A stretch of 50,183 bases of DNA from an uncultured Eubacteriales bacterium (GTDB lineage: Bacteria > Bacillota > Clostridia > Oscillospirales > Acutalibacteraceae), in the NCBI GenBank assembly GCA_951801675.1, contig CATONX010000018.1, positions 1-50,183 on the forward strand, written 5' to 3'. Shown in pieces: positions 1 to 7,136 of the stretch. The translations under genes and the position numbers were made by a program. Position 1 is the stretch's first letter. Each line of letters opens with the position of its first letter. The notes beneath the pieces were generated by a model. The model was not told the DNA's origin. It searched no databases and was given only the letters and a program-made list of their open reading frames with translations.

Positions 1-4
1 CGAC

Positions 5-10
5 TATAAT
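5..10 (+). promoter_or_regulatory. Candidate -10 element of the HPr-like gene
   Basis: TATAAT lies 39 bases before the first gene, but any -35 element falls outside or at the window edge. The hexamer sits in a small inverted repeat, gactat/atagtc, at 2-7 and 14-19. A promoter is plausible but only half visible. Confidence 0.4.
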
Positions 11-48
11 AAGATAGTCAGAAAAATAACAATTTGGAGGAATGAAAG

Positions 49-279
49 ATGGTAAGCGTAAACATCATGCTCAATTCCATCAAGGACGTAAAGGACTTTG
101 TCAACATCGTCAACCAGTATGATTTCGACGTGGAGCTGGTGCTGGGCAAGTATGTCATCGACGCGAAGTCGATCATGGGCATTTTCAGCCTGGACCTTTC
201 CCAGAAGCTGCTGCTGCAGGCCGACTGCGAGGGCAATTCCAAGTTTATGGACGAGATTGCGCCTTTCCTTGCGAAGTAA
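49..279 (+). CDS. HPr family protein lacking the phospho-histidine (Crh-like)
   Basis: A 76-residue protein that aligns over its whole length with HPr, the phosphocarrier of the sugar phosphotransferase system. The regulatory-serine region is kept: KSIMG at residues 40-44 matches the Ser46 site of Bacillus HPr. The catalytic loop, normally I-H-A-R-P-A, reads I-K-D-V-K-D at 11-16, so the histidine that accepts phosphate from enzyme I is replaced by lysine. It therefore cannot carry phosphate in the usual way. By analogy with Crh it may act only in regulation through serine phosphorylation; that is inference. GGAGG at 36-40 precedes the ATG. A terminator follows at once, so the gene is probably monocistronic. 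HPr-like fold: fairly sure; role: unknown. Confidence 0.85.
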   Translation: MVSVNIMLNSIKDVKDFVNIVNQYDFDVELVLGKYVIDAKSIMGIFSLDLSQKLLLQADCEGNSKFMDEIAPFLAK

Positions 280-297
280 ACATTCATTGACGTGTAG

Positions 298-333
298 GGG
301 ACAGGCTTTTTTGGGGCTTGTCCCTCTTTTTTT
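298..333 (+). terminator. Intrinsic terminator after the HPr-like gene
   Basis: A 10-bp stem (298-307 with 315-324, including G-T pairs) is followed by a T-rich run at 325-333. Confidence 0.8.
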
Positions 334-341
334 GCCAAGCG

Positions 342-390
342 GGCCGCCGGGCGTCCGGGAAAATCGGACAAGCCCGGCGGCCTTTCGTTT
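342..390 (+). terminator. Second GC-rich hairpin, probable tandem terminator
   Basis: A perfect 11-bp stem (342-352 with 372-382) has an inner gtccg/cggac stem and is followed by tttcgttt. It lies 9 bases after the first terminator and upstream of the carboxypeptidase gene. Confidence 0.6.
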
Positions 391-456
391 CTTTGTACAT
401 GTTTTCGCCTTTCCCCGCATAAGCTTTAGCACAGAAGATTGCGGAGGTGTGCAGTA

Positions 457-1671
457 ATGAGGAAACTGACAAAGTTGTTGTCTTTGTTCATGGCGGTTGT
501 CTTGGTGCTATGCGGGTCCACCGGCGCTCTTGCCAGCGCGTCGGACATTACGTCGGAGCTGACCGACGACGGGGGGATTTTGCCCACCATCGCCCCAGAA
601 GATTCCGGCCAGATTCAGGTCAAGGCCAAGTCCGCCATTTTGATGGAGGTCACCACCGGGAAGATCCTCTATGAGATGAATTCCACGGAAAAACGGGCGC
701 CCGCGTCCATTACCAAGGTTATGACGGCCCTATTGACCATGGAAGCGGTGGAAAAGGGGACCATATCCCTGACGGACATGGTGCTCATCAGCCCCAACTC
801 CATGGCAATGGGAGGCACCACCATCTTCCTGGAAGCGGGGGAAACCATGTCGGTGGACGATCTGATGAAGGGCCTGATGGTCAACTCCGCCAACGACGCG
901 GCGGTGGCCCTGGCCGAGTACATCTCCGGCACGGAGGAAGCTTTTGTCGCCTTGATGAACCAGCGTGCCCAGGAGCTCGGGATGAACGACACCACCTTCA
1001 AAAACGCCCACGGCCTTGACGAGGACGGCCACATGACCACCGCTCACGACATCGCCGTCATGTCCTGCGAGCTGTTAAAGCACGAGAAAATCATGGACTA
1101 TACGAAAATCTGGACCGGCTCCTTACGTGACGGGGCCACTGGCCTTGCCAACACCAACAAGCTTATCCGGTTCTATGAGCCGGCCACGGGCCTGAAAACC
1201 GGCACCACCAACAACGCCGGCCGGTGCGTCTCCGCTTCGGCCATGAAAAACGACCTGCACCTGGTGGCGGTGGTCTTGGGCGGAGAGGAAAAGAACGACC
1301 AGTTCAACGGCGCGCGCAGCATGCTCGAATGGGGCTTTGCCAACTATGCTTTGGTGGAGCCGCCCATCAACATGGAGGAAGTGGTTCCCATCCCGGTCAG
1401 CCACGGCATGCAGCCGGAGGTGATGGTCGAGGTATCGGGTACGAGTAAAATTCTCATCGAGAAGGCCAAGGCCGGGGAACTGTCCGCCAGCATCGAGCTG
1501 ATGGAGCAGGTGGAGGCCCCGGTGGAGAAGGGGCAGCAGATCGGCAAAGCGGTCATTACCTCCGGGGACGAGATCTTAGCGGAGGTTCCGTTGGTGGCGG
1601 CGGAGAGCGTGGAAAAGATGTCCTTCTTCAAAGCGTTTTGTCTGCTCATCCAAGGGCTTTTGGCCGTTTAA
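457..1671 (+). CDS. dacF: D-alanyl-D-alanine carboxypeptidase (PBP5/DacF family)
   Basis: A low-molecular-weight penicillin-binding protein of 404 residues that trims the terminal D-Ala from peptidoglycan stem peptides outside the membrane. A signal peptide with a hydrophobic core at about 8-20 ends near ALASA. The three active-site motifs are in order: SITK (84-87, nucleophile Ser84), SAN (144-146) and KTG (247-249). After the peptidase domain comes the family's beta-rich C-terminal region and a final amphipathic or hydrophobic helix that would anchor it. The ATG at 457 is chosen over an upstream TTG at 439 because GGAGG at 443-447 is well spaced and the signal peptide starts there. The symbol follows Bacillus usage; dacA or dacB paralogues cannot be ruled out. 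Confidence 0.92.
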   Translation: MRKLTKLLSLFMAVVLVLCGSTGALASASDITSELTDDGGILPTIAPEDSGQIQVKAKSAILMEVTTGKILYEMNSTEKRAPASITKVMTALLTMEAVEKGTISLTDMVLISPNSMAMGGTTIFLEAGETMSVDDLMKGLMVNSANDAAVALAEYISGTEEAFVALMNQRAQELGMNDTTFKNAHGLDEDGHMTTAHDIAVMSCELLKHEKIMDYTKIWTGSLRDGATGLANTNKLIRFYEPATGLKTGTTNNAGRCVSASAMKNDLHLVAVVLGGEEKNDQFNGARSMLEWGFANYALVEPPINMEEVVPIPVSHGMQPEVMVEVSGTSKILIEKAKAGELSASIELMEQVEAPVEKGQQIGKAVITSGDEILAEVPLVAAESVEKMSFFKAFCLLIQGLLAV

Positions 1672-1709
1672 ACGTGACGAAATTGTAAATGTTACACAAA
1701 AAGTGAAAA

Positions 1710-1738
1710 TTGACATGCCTTCGCCTTGCAAATATGGT
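1710..1738 (+). promoter_or_regulatory. Sigma-A promoter of pgi
   Basis: TTGACA (1710-1715), a 17-base spacer and TATGGT (1733-1738) lie 45 bases before the pgi start codon. Confidence 0.6.
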
Positions 1739-1782
1739 GGAAATACGGTAAAATGAAACCAACCTATTTAGGAGGCGGTTGC

Positions 1783-3120
1783 ATGGCAGTGAAACTGATC
1801 GATAGGCATATGAACGGCTTTGTCCGCGCCCATGAGCTTTGCGGGATTGCCCCGCAGGTGGCCGCGGCGCACGAGATGCTTAGCAAAGGCACCGGTATGG
1901 GTAACGACTTTATCGGCTGGCTGGATTTGCCGGTCAATTATGACCGGGAGGAGTTTTCCCGGATCAAGAAGGCGGCCCAGAAAATTCAGAAGAATTCCGA
2001 CGTTTTGATCGTCATCGGCATCGGCGGGTCCTACCTGGGTGCCCGCGCGGCGGTGGAGTTTATAAATTCCCCGCTTTATAACAGCCTGAAAAAAGACACG
2101 CCGGATATTTATTTTGTCGGCAATTCCATCAGCTCCACGGCCCTTTCCGAGGTTCTTTCCATCTGCGAGGGCAGGGACGTGTCGGTAAACGTCATCTCCA
2201 AGTCCGGCACCACTACCGAGCCCGCCATCGCATTCCGGGTATTTAAGTCCTATCTCGAAAAGAAGTACGGAAAGGACGGGGCGAAGGAACGCATCTTCGC
2301 CACCACCGACAAGGCCCGCGGCACCTTGAAGAAACTGGCGGACGAGGAAGGGTACGAGACCTTTGTAGTACCCGACGACGTAGGCGGCCGGTACTCGGTG
2401 CTTACGGCGGTGGGGCTTCTGCCTATCGCGGTGTCCGGGGCGGACATTGACGCGATGATGAAAGGCGCGGCGGACGCCAGGGAAGCCTATTCGGTCTGCG
2501 ACCTTGAGAAAAACGACTGCTATAAATACGCGGCCTTGCGCAACATCATGTACCGCAAGGGCAAAGCCATCGAACTGCTGGTGGCCTACGAGCCCAATTT
2601 CGTCATGGTGGCCGAATGGTGGAAGCAGCTTTACGGCGAGAGCGAAGGCAAGGACGGCAAGGGTCTGTTCCCGGCATCTGTCAACTTCTCCACCGACCTG
2701 CATTCCATGGGCCAGTTCGTGCAGGATGGCTCGCGCACCATGTTTGAAACGGTGGTGCTTTTTGACAAGGCAAAGCAGGACATCTGCATTGAAAAAGAGG
2801 AAAACGACGGCGATGGCCTCAATTTCCTGGCTGGCAAGCCCATGTCCTACATCAACCGCAAGGCCTTTGAGGGCACCGTTCTCGCCCATACCGACGGGGG
2901 TGTGGCCAATCTGGTCCTTTCCATCCCCGAAGCGAACGCTTATGAGTACGGATATATGACCTATTTCTTTGAGAAGGCCTGCGCCATCTCCGGCTATCTG
3001 CTGGGGGTTAACCCGTTTGACCAGCCTGGCGTGGAAAGCTACAAAAAGAACATGTTCGCGCTGCTGGGCAAGCCCGGCTACGAGGAACAGAAGGAACTGC
3101 TCGAGCAGCGGCTCAAATAA
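1783..3120 (+). CDS. pgi: Glucose-6-phosphate isomerase
   Basis: Interconverts glucose 6-phosphate and fructose 6-phosphate in glycolysis and gluconeogenesis (cytoplasm). The 445-residue length fits the short Firmicutes form. Both SIS (sugar isomerase) halves are visible: the glycine-rich [12 protein letters not shown] near the N-terminus, [16 protein letters not shown] in the middle, and [14 protein letters not shown], the family signature. The start is set by AGGAGG at 1770-1775, seven bases before the ATG; upstream in-frame codons have no such site. It has its own promoter and stands downstream of the carboxypeptidase in the same direction. Confidence 0.97.
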   Translation: MAVKLIDRHMNGFVRAHELCGIAPQVAAAHEMLSKGTGMGNDFIGWLDLPVNYDREEFSRIKKAAQKIQKNSDVLIVIGIGGSYLGARAAVEFINSPLYNSLKKDTPDIYFVGNSISSTALSEVLSICEGRDVSVNVISKSGTTTEPAIAFRVFKSYLEKKYGKDGAKERIFATTDKARGTLKKLADEEGYETFVVPDDVGGRYSVLTAVGLLPIAVSGADIDAMMKGAADAREAYSVCDLEKNDCYKYAALRNIMYRKGKAIELLVAYEPNFVMVAEWWKQLYGESEGKDGKGLFPASVNFSTDLHSMGQFVQDGSRTMFETVVLFDKAKQDICIEKEENDGDGLNFLAGKPMSYINRKAFEGTVLAHTDGGVANLVLSIPEANAYEYGYMTYFFEKACAISGYLLGVNPFDQPGVESYKKNMFALLGKPGYEEQKELLEQRLK

Positions 3121-3206
3121 CCCGCGTGTTCTGCCTTTGGGGCATTTGAGAAACAGAAGCTTCGCTCACCGCTGTGAGCAACGAAAATATTTAGGAGGTA
3201 ATGACC

Positions 3207-3620
3207 ATGATTAAGTTAATCGTCGGCAAAAAGGGAACCGGCAAAACCAAGGTGTTGATTGATCTGGCCAACGACGCCATGAAGAATACCAAGGGCGACG
3301 TGGTTTTTATTGAGAAAGGCTCTAAGCTTACCTATGACATCAGCCATCAGATCCGCCTCGTCGATGCGGAGGCTTATCAGATTTGCGGTTTTGACGCGTT
3401 CTTCGGCTTTGTCAGCGGCATTTGCGCGGCCAACTACGATGTGACCGATATCTTCATCGACGGCACTCTGAAGATCGGCGGCAGCGACCTGGAGGCCTTC
3501 GGCGTCTTTGCCAATAAACTTAAGGCCTTGTCGGACGCCAGCAAGACCACCATCACCCTGTCGGTTTCGGCCGCCAGCGCGGATATCCCGCAGGTGGACG
3601 CTGAGATTGTCAATCCGTAA
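3207..3620 (+). CDS. Small P-loop protein conserved in Clostridia, unknown function
   Basis: A 137-residue soluble protein that opens with a clear Walker A motif, GKKGTGKT, at residues 7-14 (the ATG at 3207 is preferred to the one at 3201 because AGGAGG at 3193-3198 is only two bases from the latter). A hydrophobic strand ending in Asp (TDIFIDGTLKI) could serve as Walker B. The rest is too short for a complete AAA+ or RecA fold. From memory, similar short proteins occur across Clostridia as hypothetical or, without good reason, 'PilT' proteins. It follows pgi by about 85 bases and is closed by a strong terminator, so it may be cotranscribed with pgi. Function unknown; nucleotide binding is inferred only. 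Confidence 0.8.
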   Translation: MIKLIVGKKGTGKTKVLIDLANDAMKNTKGDVVFIEKGSKLTYDISHQIRLVDAEAYQICGFDAFFGFVSGICAANYDVTDIFIDGTLKIGGSDLEAFGVFANKLKALSDASKTTITLSVSAASADIPQVDAEIVNP

Positions 3621-3650
3621 CGTTGTTCCTGAGAAAACGCACTGCATTTT

Positions 3651-3690
3651 CAGTAGGTCCAAAGCTTTGCTTTGGACCTACTGTTTTTTT
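3651..3690 (+). terminator. Strong intrinsic terminator
   Basis: A perfect 14-bp stem (3651-3664 with 3670-3683) with a 5-base loop is followed by seven T. It ends the pgi/P-loop gene unit. Confidence 0.92.
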
Positions 3691-3705
3691 GTTGCCTTTC
3701 ATCAC

Positions 3706-3738
3706 CAAAAAAACAGCCACCCATGAAATGGGTGGCTG
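3706..3738 (-). terminator. Intrinsic terminator of the rubrerythrin gene
   Basis: A perfect 11-bp stem (3714-3724 with 3728-3738) and a 3-base loop, followed on the minus strand by seven T. Confidence 0.9.
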
Positions 3739-3790
3739 CCAAGACTTCGATGGAATAATCCGTGGCCGTGCTTGCGTACCGCCGGTTGGA

Positions 3791-4333
3791 TTAATAGTTT
3801 TCCGCCTTGATCTCGAAGTAAGCCTTCGGATGCTTGCAGGTGGGGCAGATTTCCGGAGCCGCAACGCCCACATGGATGTGGCCGCAGTTGCGACATACCC
3901 ACATCACCGGCTGATCCTTCTTAAACACGGTGCCGTTCTCAATGGCGGTGATCAGCTTGCGGTAACGCTCTTCATGGGTCTTCTCGATCTTCGCAACCAG
4001 CTCCATCTGAGCGGCCAGAGCAGTGAAGCCTTCCTCACGGGCGATCTCGGCATAATTCTTGTACATGTCGGTCCACTCAAAGTTCTCACCGTCGGCGGCG
4101 TCCTTGAGGTTGGTGAGGGTGTCGGGAATCTCGCCGTTGTGCAGGTGCTTAAACCACAGCTCGGCATGTTCCTTCTCGTTGGCGGCGGTCTCCGCGAAGA
4201 TCGCGGCGATCTGCTCGTAGCCTTCCTTCTTCGCTTTGGAAGCATAGTAGGTGTATTTGTTGCGCGCCTGGGATTCCCCGGCAAATGCAGCCATTAAGTT
4301 TGCTTTTGTCTTGCTGTTTTCAAAATCAACCAT
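3791..4333 (-). CDS. rbr: Rubrerythrin
   Basis: A non-haem diiron peroxidase of anaerobes that reduces hydrogen peroxide using electrons from rubredoxin or NADH-linked donors. The 180 residues show the four-helix ferritin-like domain with its E...ExxH iron ligands ([10 protein letters not shown] and the second pair near [10 protein letters not shown]), followed by a C-terminal rubredoxin-like domain with two Cys-x-x-Cys pairs (CRNC, CPTC) for one iron. Length and order match classic rubrerythrin. GGAGG stands about seven bases before the ATG. It is monocistronic, with its own promoter and terminator, and the promoter contains a dyad that could be an operator. Confidence 0.97.
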   Translation of the reverse strand: MVDFENSKTKANLMAAFAGESQARNKYTYYASKAKKEGYEQIAAIFAETAANEKEHAELWFKHLHNGEIPDTLTNLKDAADGENFEWTDMYKNYAEIAREEGFTALAAQMELVAKIEKTHEERYRKLITAIENGTVFKKDQPVMWVCRNCGHIHVGVAAPEICPTCKHPKAYFEIKAENY

Positions 4334-4365
4334 GTTAAAACCTCCTATAAAATGATGTCACTTTT

Positions 4366-4393
4366 ATTATACACTAATTTGGTATAATATCAA
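4366..4393 (-). promoter_or_regulatory. Rubrerythrin promoter with embedded inverted repeat
   Basis: Reading on the minus strand: TTGATA (4393-4388), 16 bases, TATAAT (4371-4366). The segment 4366-4388 is an inverted repeat with arms attatac and gtataat around 9 bases, so a dimeric regulator could cover the -10 and spacer. It does not match the 15-base PerR box closely. Confidence 0.6.
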
Positions 4394-4447
4394 GAGAAAT
4401 TTGAAAAAATTTTTCCCTAATTTTTGTTTTTCCCAAAATGCCGCCGG

Positions 4448-5038
4448 TTACTCATCCAAAAACGCCGAGCGGTGTTCTAAAATAAACACGCCGCAGCATT
4501 GAGAGATGGGATTGGTTTTCAGTAAAGTCAGAAATGCCGCGTCCAGCGGCTGGAATTCGGAAGCGTTGACCCCGCCTTCGAAGATGGCGTTTGCCCGGCT
4601 CAAAATGTCCGCATAGTCGTGGGCGCCTACCTGCTCGAAGATTTCCGGCGCGCTCTGGGCAAACACACTGTGTTCGCCGGTAAAGAGCTTGACGAACCCG
4701 CCCGACGCAATCGAACGGCACACGTCGTGGATGATATAAATGGTGCTTTGCTCGGGGGTAAAGGAGGAGAGCACCTCATTGGGATCGGCAGCGTCTTTGA
4801 GCTTTCCGTCTAAATTGGCCGTCACCGCCCGGTAGAGCTGACGCTGGGGAATGGTATCAAAAAGCGACCCAGTCAGATGCCGGTACCGCTCGCCGAAGCG
4901 AATAAACGCTTTGACCTTCTCTTCCAGCAATCTGCGGTCCTTTCGCATCAGAAAATAAGCGGTAATCGTACTGGCGGCCAGCACCGCCGCGCCCACCGCC
5001 AATTCCAACCCGTACCGCTTTCCTTGTTTCTTTTCCAT
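4448..5038 (-). CDS. Membrane-anchored DMP19/DUF4375-like protein
   Basis: A 196-residue protein with a short basic N-terminus, one transmembrane helix (about residues 11-31) and a cytoplasmic domain. The region ending SIASGGFVKLFTG...FEQVGAHDYADILSRANAIF resembles the DMP19/DUF4375 fold (pattern GGF...GA..A.IL..A), known from a Neisseria DNA-mimic protein; this is recognition of a pattern, not a search. The ATG at 5038 is used because a GGAG site sits eight bases upstream; a GTG at 5047 lies on top of that site. It follows rsmI after 12 bases, so the two are probably cotranscribed. A membrane-tethered form is unusual. Function unknown. Confidence 0.72.
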   Translation of the reverse strand: MEKKQGKRYGLELAVGAAVLAASTITAYFLMRKDRRLLEEKVKAFIRFGERYRHLTGSLFDTIPQRQLYRAVTANLDGKLKDAADPNEVLSSFTPEQSTIYIIHDVCRSIASGGFVKLFTGEHSVFAQSAPEIFEQVGAHDYADILSRANAIFEGGVNASEFQPLDAAFLTLLKTNPISQCCGVFILEHRSAFLDE

Positions 5039-5050
5039 GAGTCTCACTCC

Positions 5051-5905
5051 TTATTCCTGCGTTTCTTCGGCAGCGTCGTCCGCTTTCATCAGCTGACGAT
5101 AGATGTCGCCCTTTTTCAGACCGCTTATTTTTGCCGCTTCCTTGGCCGCCTGGGTGGCGGCCTGCCCGTCCGCCATCCGCTCCCTTGCCAGCGCCACCGC
5201 ATCCTGAAGGGAAACCGCTTGCGGCTCCAGCTTGGGTGCCCCTTCGATGACGAGGACCTGCTCGCCCCGAGGCGTTTCTTCGGCAAAGCGCCGGGCGGCT
5301 TCTCCCAGGGTGGTGCGGATGACTTCTTCGTGCAGCTTGGTCATCTCCCGGCAGATGGCGATCCGCCGGTCACCCAAGGCTTCGTACAAGTCCTTGAGCG
5401 TGGAGGGAAGCTTGTGTGGTGCTTCGTAGAACACCAGCGTGCGCCGCTCCGTCTTGATTTCTTCCAAGTGCTCGCTGCGGCTTACCTTTGCCGTGCTCAA
5501 AAACCCCTCAAAGCAGAACCGGCCCGTGGGAAGCCCCGAGAGGGCCAGCGCCGTTACCACCGCGCTGGGCCCCGGCACCGCCGCCACTTCGATTTGCCGC
5601 TCAGCGCACAGGGCTACCAGATCCTCTCCCGGGTCGGAGATGGCGGGCATCCCCGCGTCGGTGACCAAGCAAACGGTTTCCCCCGCCAAAAGCCGCGCGC
5701 AGATGAGCTCACCTTTTTCCCGGCGGTTGTGCTCGTAATAGCTGATAAGGGGCTTTTTGATGTCAAAGTGGTTTAAGAGCTTGAGGGTGACGCGGGTATC
5801 CTCCGCCGCGATCAAGTCGCACTCCTCCAGCGCCTGCCGGGCACGGGGAGAGAAATCCGATAGATTTCCGATGGGGGTCCCCACCAGGACCAGTCTGCCG
5901 GGCAT
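5051..5905 (-). CDS. rsmI: 16S rRNA (cytidine(1402)-2'-O)-methyltransferase
   Basis: Methylates the 2'-O of C1402 in the decoding centre of 16S rRNA using S-adenosylmethionine. The 284 residues belong to the tetrapyrrole-methylase-like fold: LVGTPIGNLSDFSPRA at the N-terminus, AEDTR and LVTDAGMPAISDPGEDLV in the middle, then VPGPSAVVTALALSGLP, and a C-terminal helical extension. The start is the ATG at 5905 behind an AAAGGAGG site; the longer in-frame reading adds 46 residues with no ribosome binding site. It lies between the TrmN6-like methyltransferase and the DMP19-like protein on the same strand. Confidence 0.95.
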   Translation of the reverse strand: MPGRLVLVGTPIGNLSDFSPRARQALEECDLIAAEDTRVTLKLLNHFDIKKPLISYYEHNRREKGELICARLLAGETVCLVTDAGMPAISDPGEDLVALCAERQIEVAAVPGPSAVVTALALSGLPTGRFCFEGFLSTAKVSRSEHLEEIKTERRTLVFYEAPHKLPSTLKDLYEALGDRRIAICREMTKLHEEVIRTTLGEAARRFAEETPRGEQVLVIEGAPKLEPQAVSLQDAVALARERMADGQAATQAAKEAAKISGLKKGDIYRQLMKADDAAEETQE

Positions 5906-5990
5906 GCGGTTGCCTCCTTTTCGATTCCAGTATAGCATTCTTTCTTTGTTGGCCCATGTAAAAAGAGGGCGAATCCGGCCTAAGCCAGGG

Positions 5991-6713
5991 TCACAGGTCA
6001 AACCCCGCATAAATTTTGCGGGCTTCTTCCGTAGCCGTCCCATCCGGCTTATGCAGCGTCAGAGAGGGCAGCACTTTCAGCCCGTTTTGCCCGCCTTTGA
6101 TTCCTTCCAGCAGCAAAAGCCAGGGAGCTGCCCCGGCCTGCTGCACCACCAGGCGCAGCCGTTTGGGTTCGATTCCCGCCTTACGCATGGCCTGCAGGCA
6201 GTCGGCAAGCCGTTCGGGCAGATGGCACAGGCAAAAACGCCCGCCTGTTTTTAGCAGGCGTCCGGCGCTTTTGGCCGCGTCATAAACCGTGCAGCAGAGC
6301 TCGAACCGGGCGATGTTTTTCCCTTCGTCCTCACAGAGCTTCCCCGAACCGGGACGCCGGTAGGGGGGATTGCAGGTTACCAGGCTGTATGCCCCTGCAG
6401 GCAAAGAGAGGCTGTTTAAATCCTCGCACAAAGGGCGAACCCGTCCCTCCCAGCCGTTTTCCGACAGGCTGCGGCCGAGAAGCGCGCAGGCGTCGGCCTG
6501 GATGTCCACCGCGTCCATGGGAGCACGGACCGCCTGATCCCGCAGCCAGAGCAAGGGAAGAATGCCGCAGCCGGTGCCCAGGTCACAGACACGGTCGGAC
6601 ATCTTTGGCGCGGCGAAATGGGCAAGCAGCAGCGCGTCGGTGCCGAAGGTGTGCCGGTGGGACACATAGATCACATGCCCGCCGCCCAGGGGCAGGCGCT
6701 TGCTTTGCTGCAT
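5991..6713 (-). CDS. TrmN6/YfiC-like tRNA (adenine-N6) methyltransferase
   Basis: A 240-residue class I S-adenosylmethionine-dependent methyltransferase. The SAM loop is DLGTGCGILPLL and the amino-methyltransferase motif is NPPY (in VTCNPPYRRPGSGK), which marks N6-adenine or N5-glutamine methylation. The opening (GTDALLLAHFA) and the order of motifs match the TrmN6/YfiC/YabB family that modifies A37 of a valine tRNA in E. coli; the exact target here is inferred. AAGGAG precedes the ATG. rsmI follows 85 bases downstream, a pairing common in Firmicutes, and a large dyad separates it from the ferredoxin gene upstream. Confidence 0.88.
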   Translation of the reverse strand: MQQSKRLPLGGGHVIYVSHRHTFGTDALLLAHFAAPKMSDRVCDLGTGCGILPLLWLRDQAVRAPMDAVDIQADACALLGRSLSENGWEGRVRPLCEDLNSLSLPAGAYSLVTCNPPYRRPGSGKLCEDEGKNIARFELCCTVYDAAKSAGRLLKTGGRFCLCHLPERLADCLQAMRKAGIEPKRLRLVVQQAGAAPWLLLLEGIKGGQNGLKVLPSLTLHKPDGTATEEARKIYAGFDL

Positions 6714-6741
6714 GAAGATTCTCCTTTTGCTTCGGATACGG

Positions 6742-6826
6742 AAAAAGGCGGAACGCCAAAGCAGGGAAACCCGGCAGAAGGAAGAAGATCTTCTTCCTGC
6801 CGTCCCTCAAAAGCGTTCCGCCTTTT
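6742..6826. repeat. Large interrupted palindrome between ferredoxin and trmN6-like genes
   Basis: Outer arms aaaaggcggaacgc and gcgttccgcctttt enclose an inner dyad, with a perfect 16-base palindrome gaagaagatcttcttc at 6781-6796. On the minus strand the outer stem is followed by a T run, so it can end ferredoxin transcription; on the plus strand it is similar. Confidence 0.7.
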
Positions 6827-6845
6827 GTCTGGCGTAAAAACTTGT

Positions 6846-7016
6846 TTATTTGGGTTGCGGGGCGCCGACCGGACATACGCCATTGCAAGCACCGCAATCG
6901 ATGCAAAGACTATCGTCGATGACATATTTGCCATCACCAGCAGTAATGGCGGAAACGGGGCACTCAGCCTCGCAGGCACCGCAGCTGATGCATTCGTCGT
7001 TGATAAAATAGGCCAT
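6846..7016 (-). CDS. 2[4Fe-4S] ferredoxin
   Basis: A 56-residue clostridial-type ferredoxin and low-potential electron carrier. Two cluster motifs are complete: CISCGACEAECP near residues 9-20 and CIDCGACNGVCP near 37-48, each Cys-x2-Cys-x2-Cys-x3-Cys-Pro. The pseudo-twofold symmetry of the family is plain, and the length is normal. An AAGGAGGTG site precedes the ATG, and a promoter lies about 30 bases upstream. A large palindrome follows the gene, so it is probably monocistronic. The partner enzyme cannot be told from the neighbours. Confidence 0.96.
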   Translation of the reverse strand: MAYFINDECISCGACEAECPVSAITAGDGKYVIDDSLCIDCGACNGVCPVGAPQPK

Positions 7017-7046
7017 TATGTACACCTCCTTTTTTGTTACGTGTCT

Positions 7047-7074
7047 ATTTTAACACGCCCAGGAAAAAAAGCAA
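7047..7074 (-). promoter_or_regulatory. Promoter of the ferredoxin gene
   Basis: On the minus strand TTGCTT (7074-7069), 16 bases and TAAAAT (7052-7047), about 30 bases before the start codon. Confidence 0.6.
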
Positions 7075-7136
7075 GGGTAATGACCGAAAAAGGTGGAAAA
7101 AAACACGAAAATGCGGCCGTAAATTTCTGGGTTCCC

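Noticed and set aside
1768-2889. Open frame of 373 codons on the minus strand
   Set aside because: Antisense shadow of pgi without motifs.
3164-3179. gctcac/gtgagc hairpin between pgi and the small P-loop gene
   Set aside because: Only 6 bp and no T run; too weak to call as terminator or regulatory site.
6165-6180. String ggttcgattcccgcc resembling a tRNA T-arm
   Set aside because: It is inside the TrmN6-like coding sequence and no acceptor or anticodon stem can be drawn around it.
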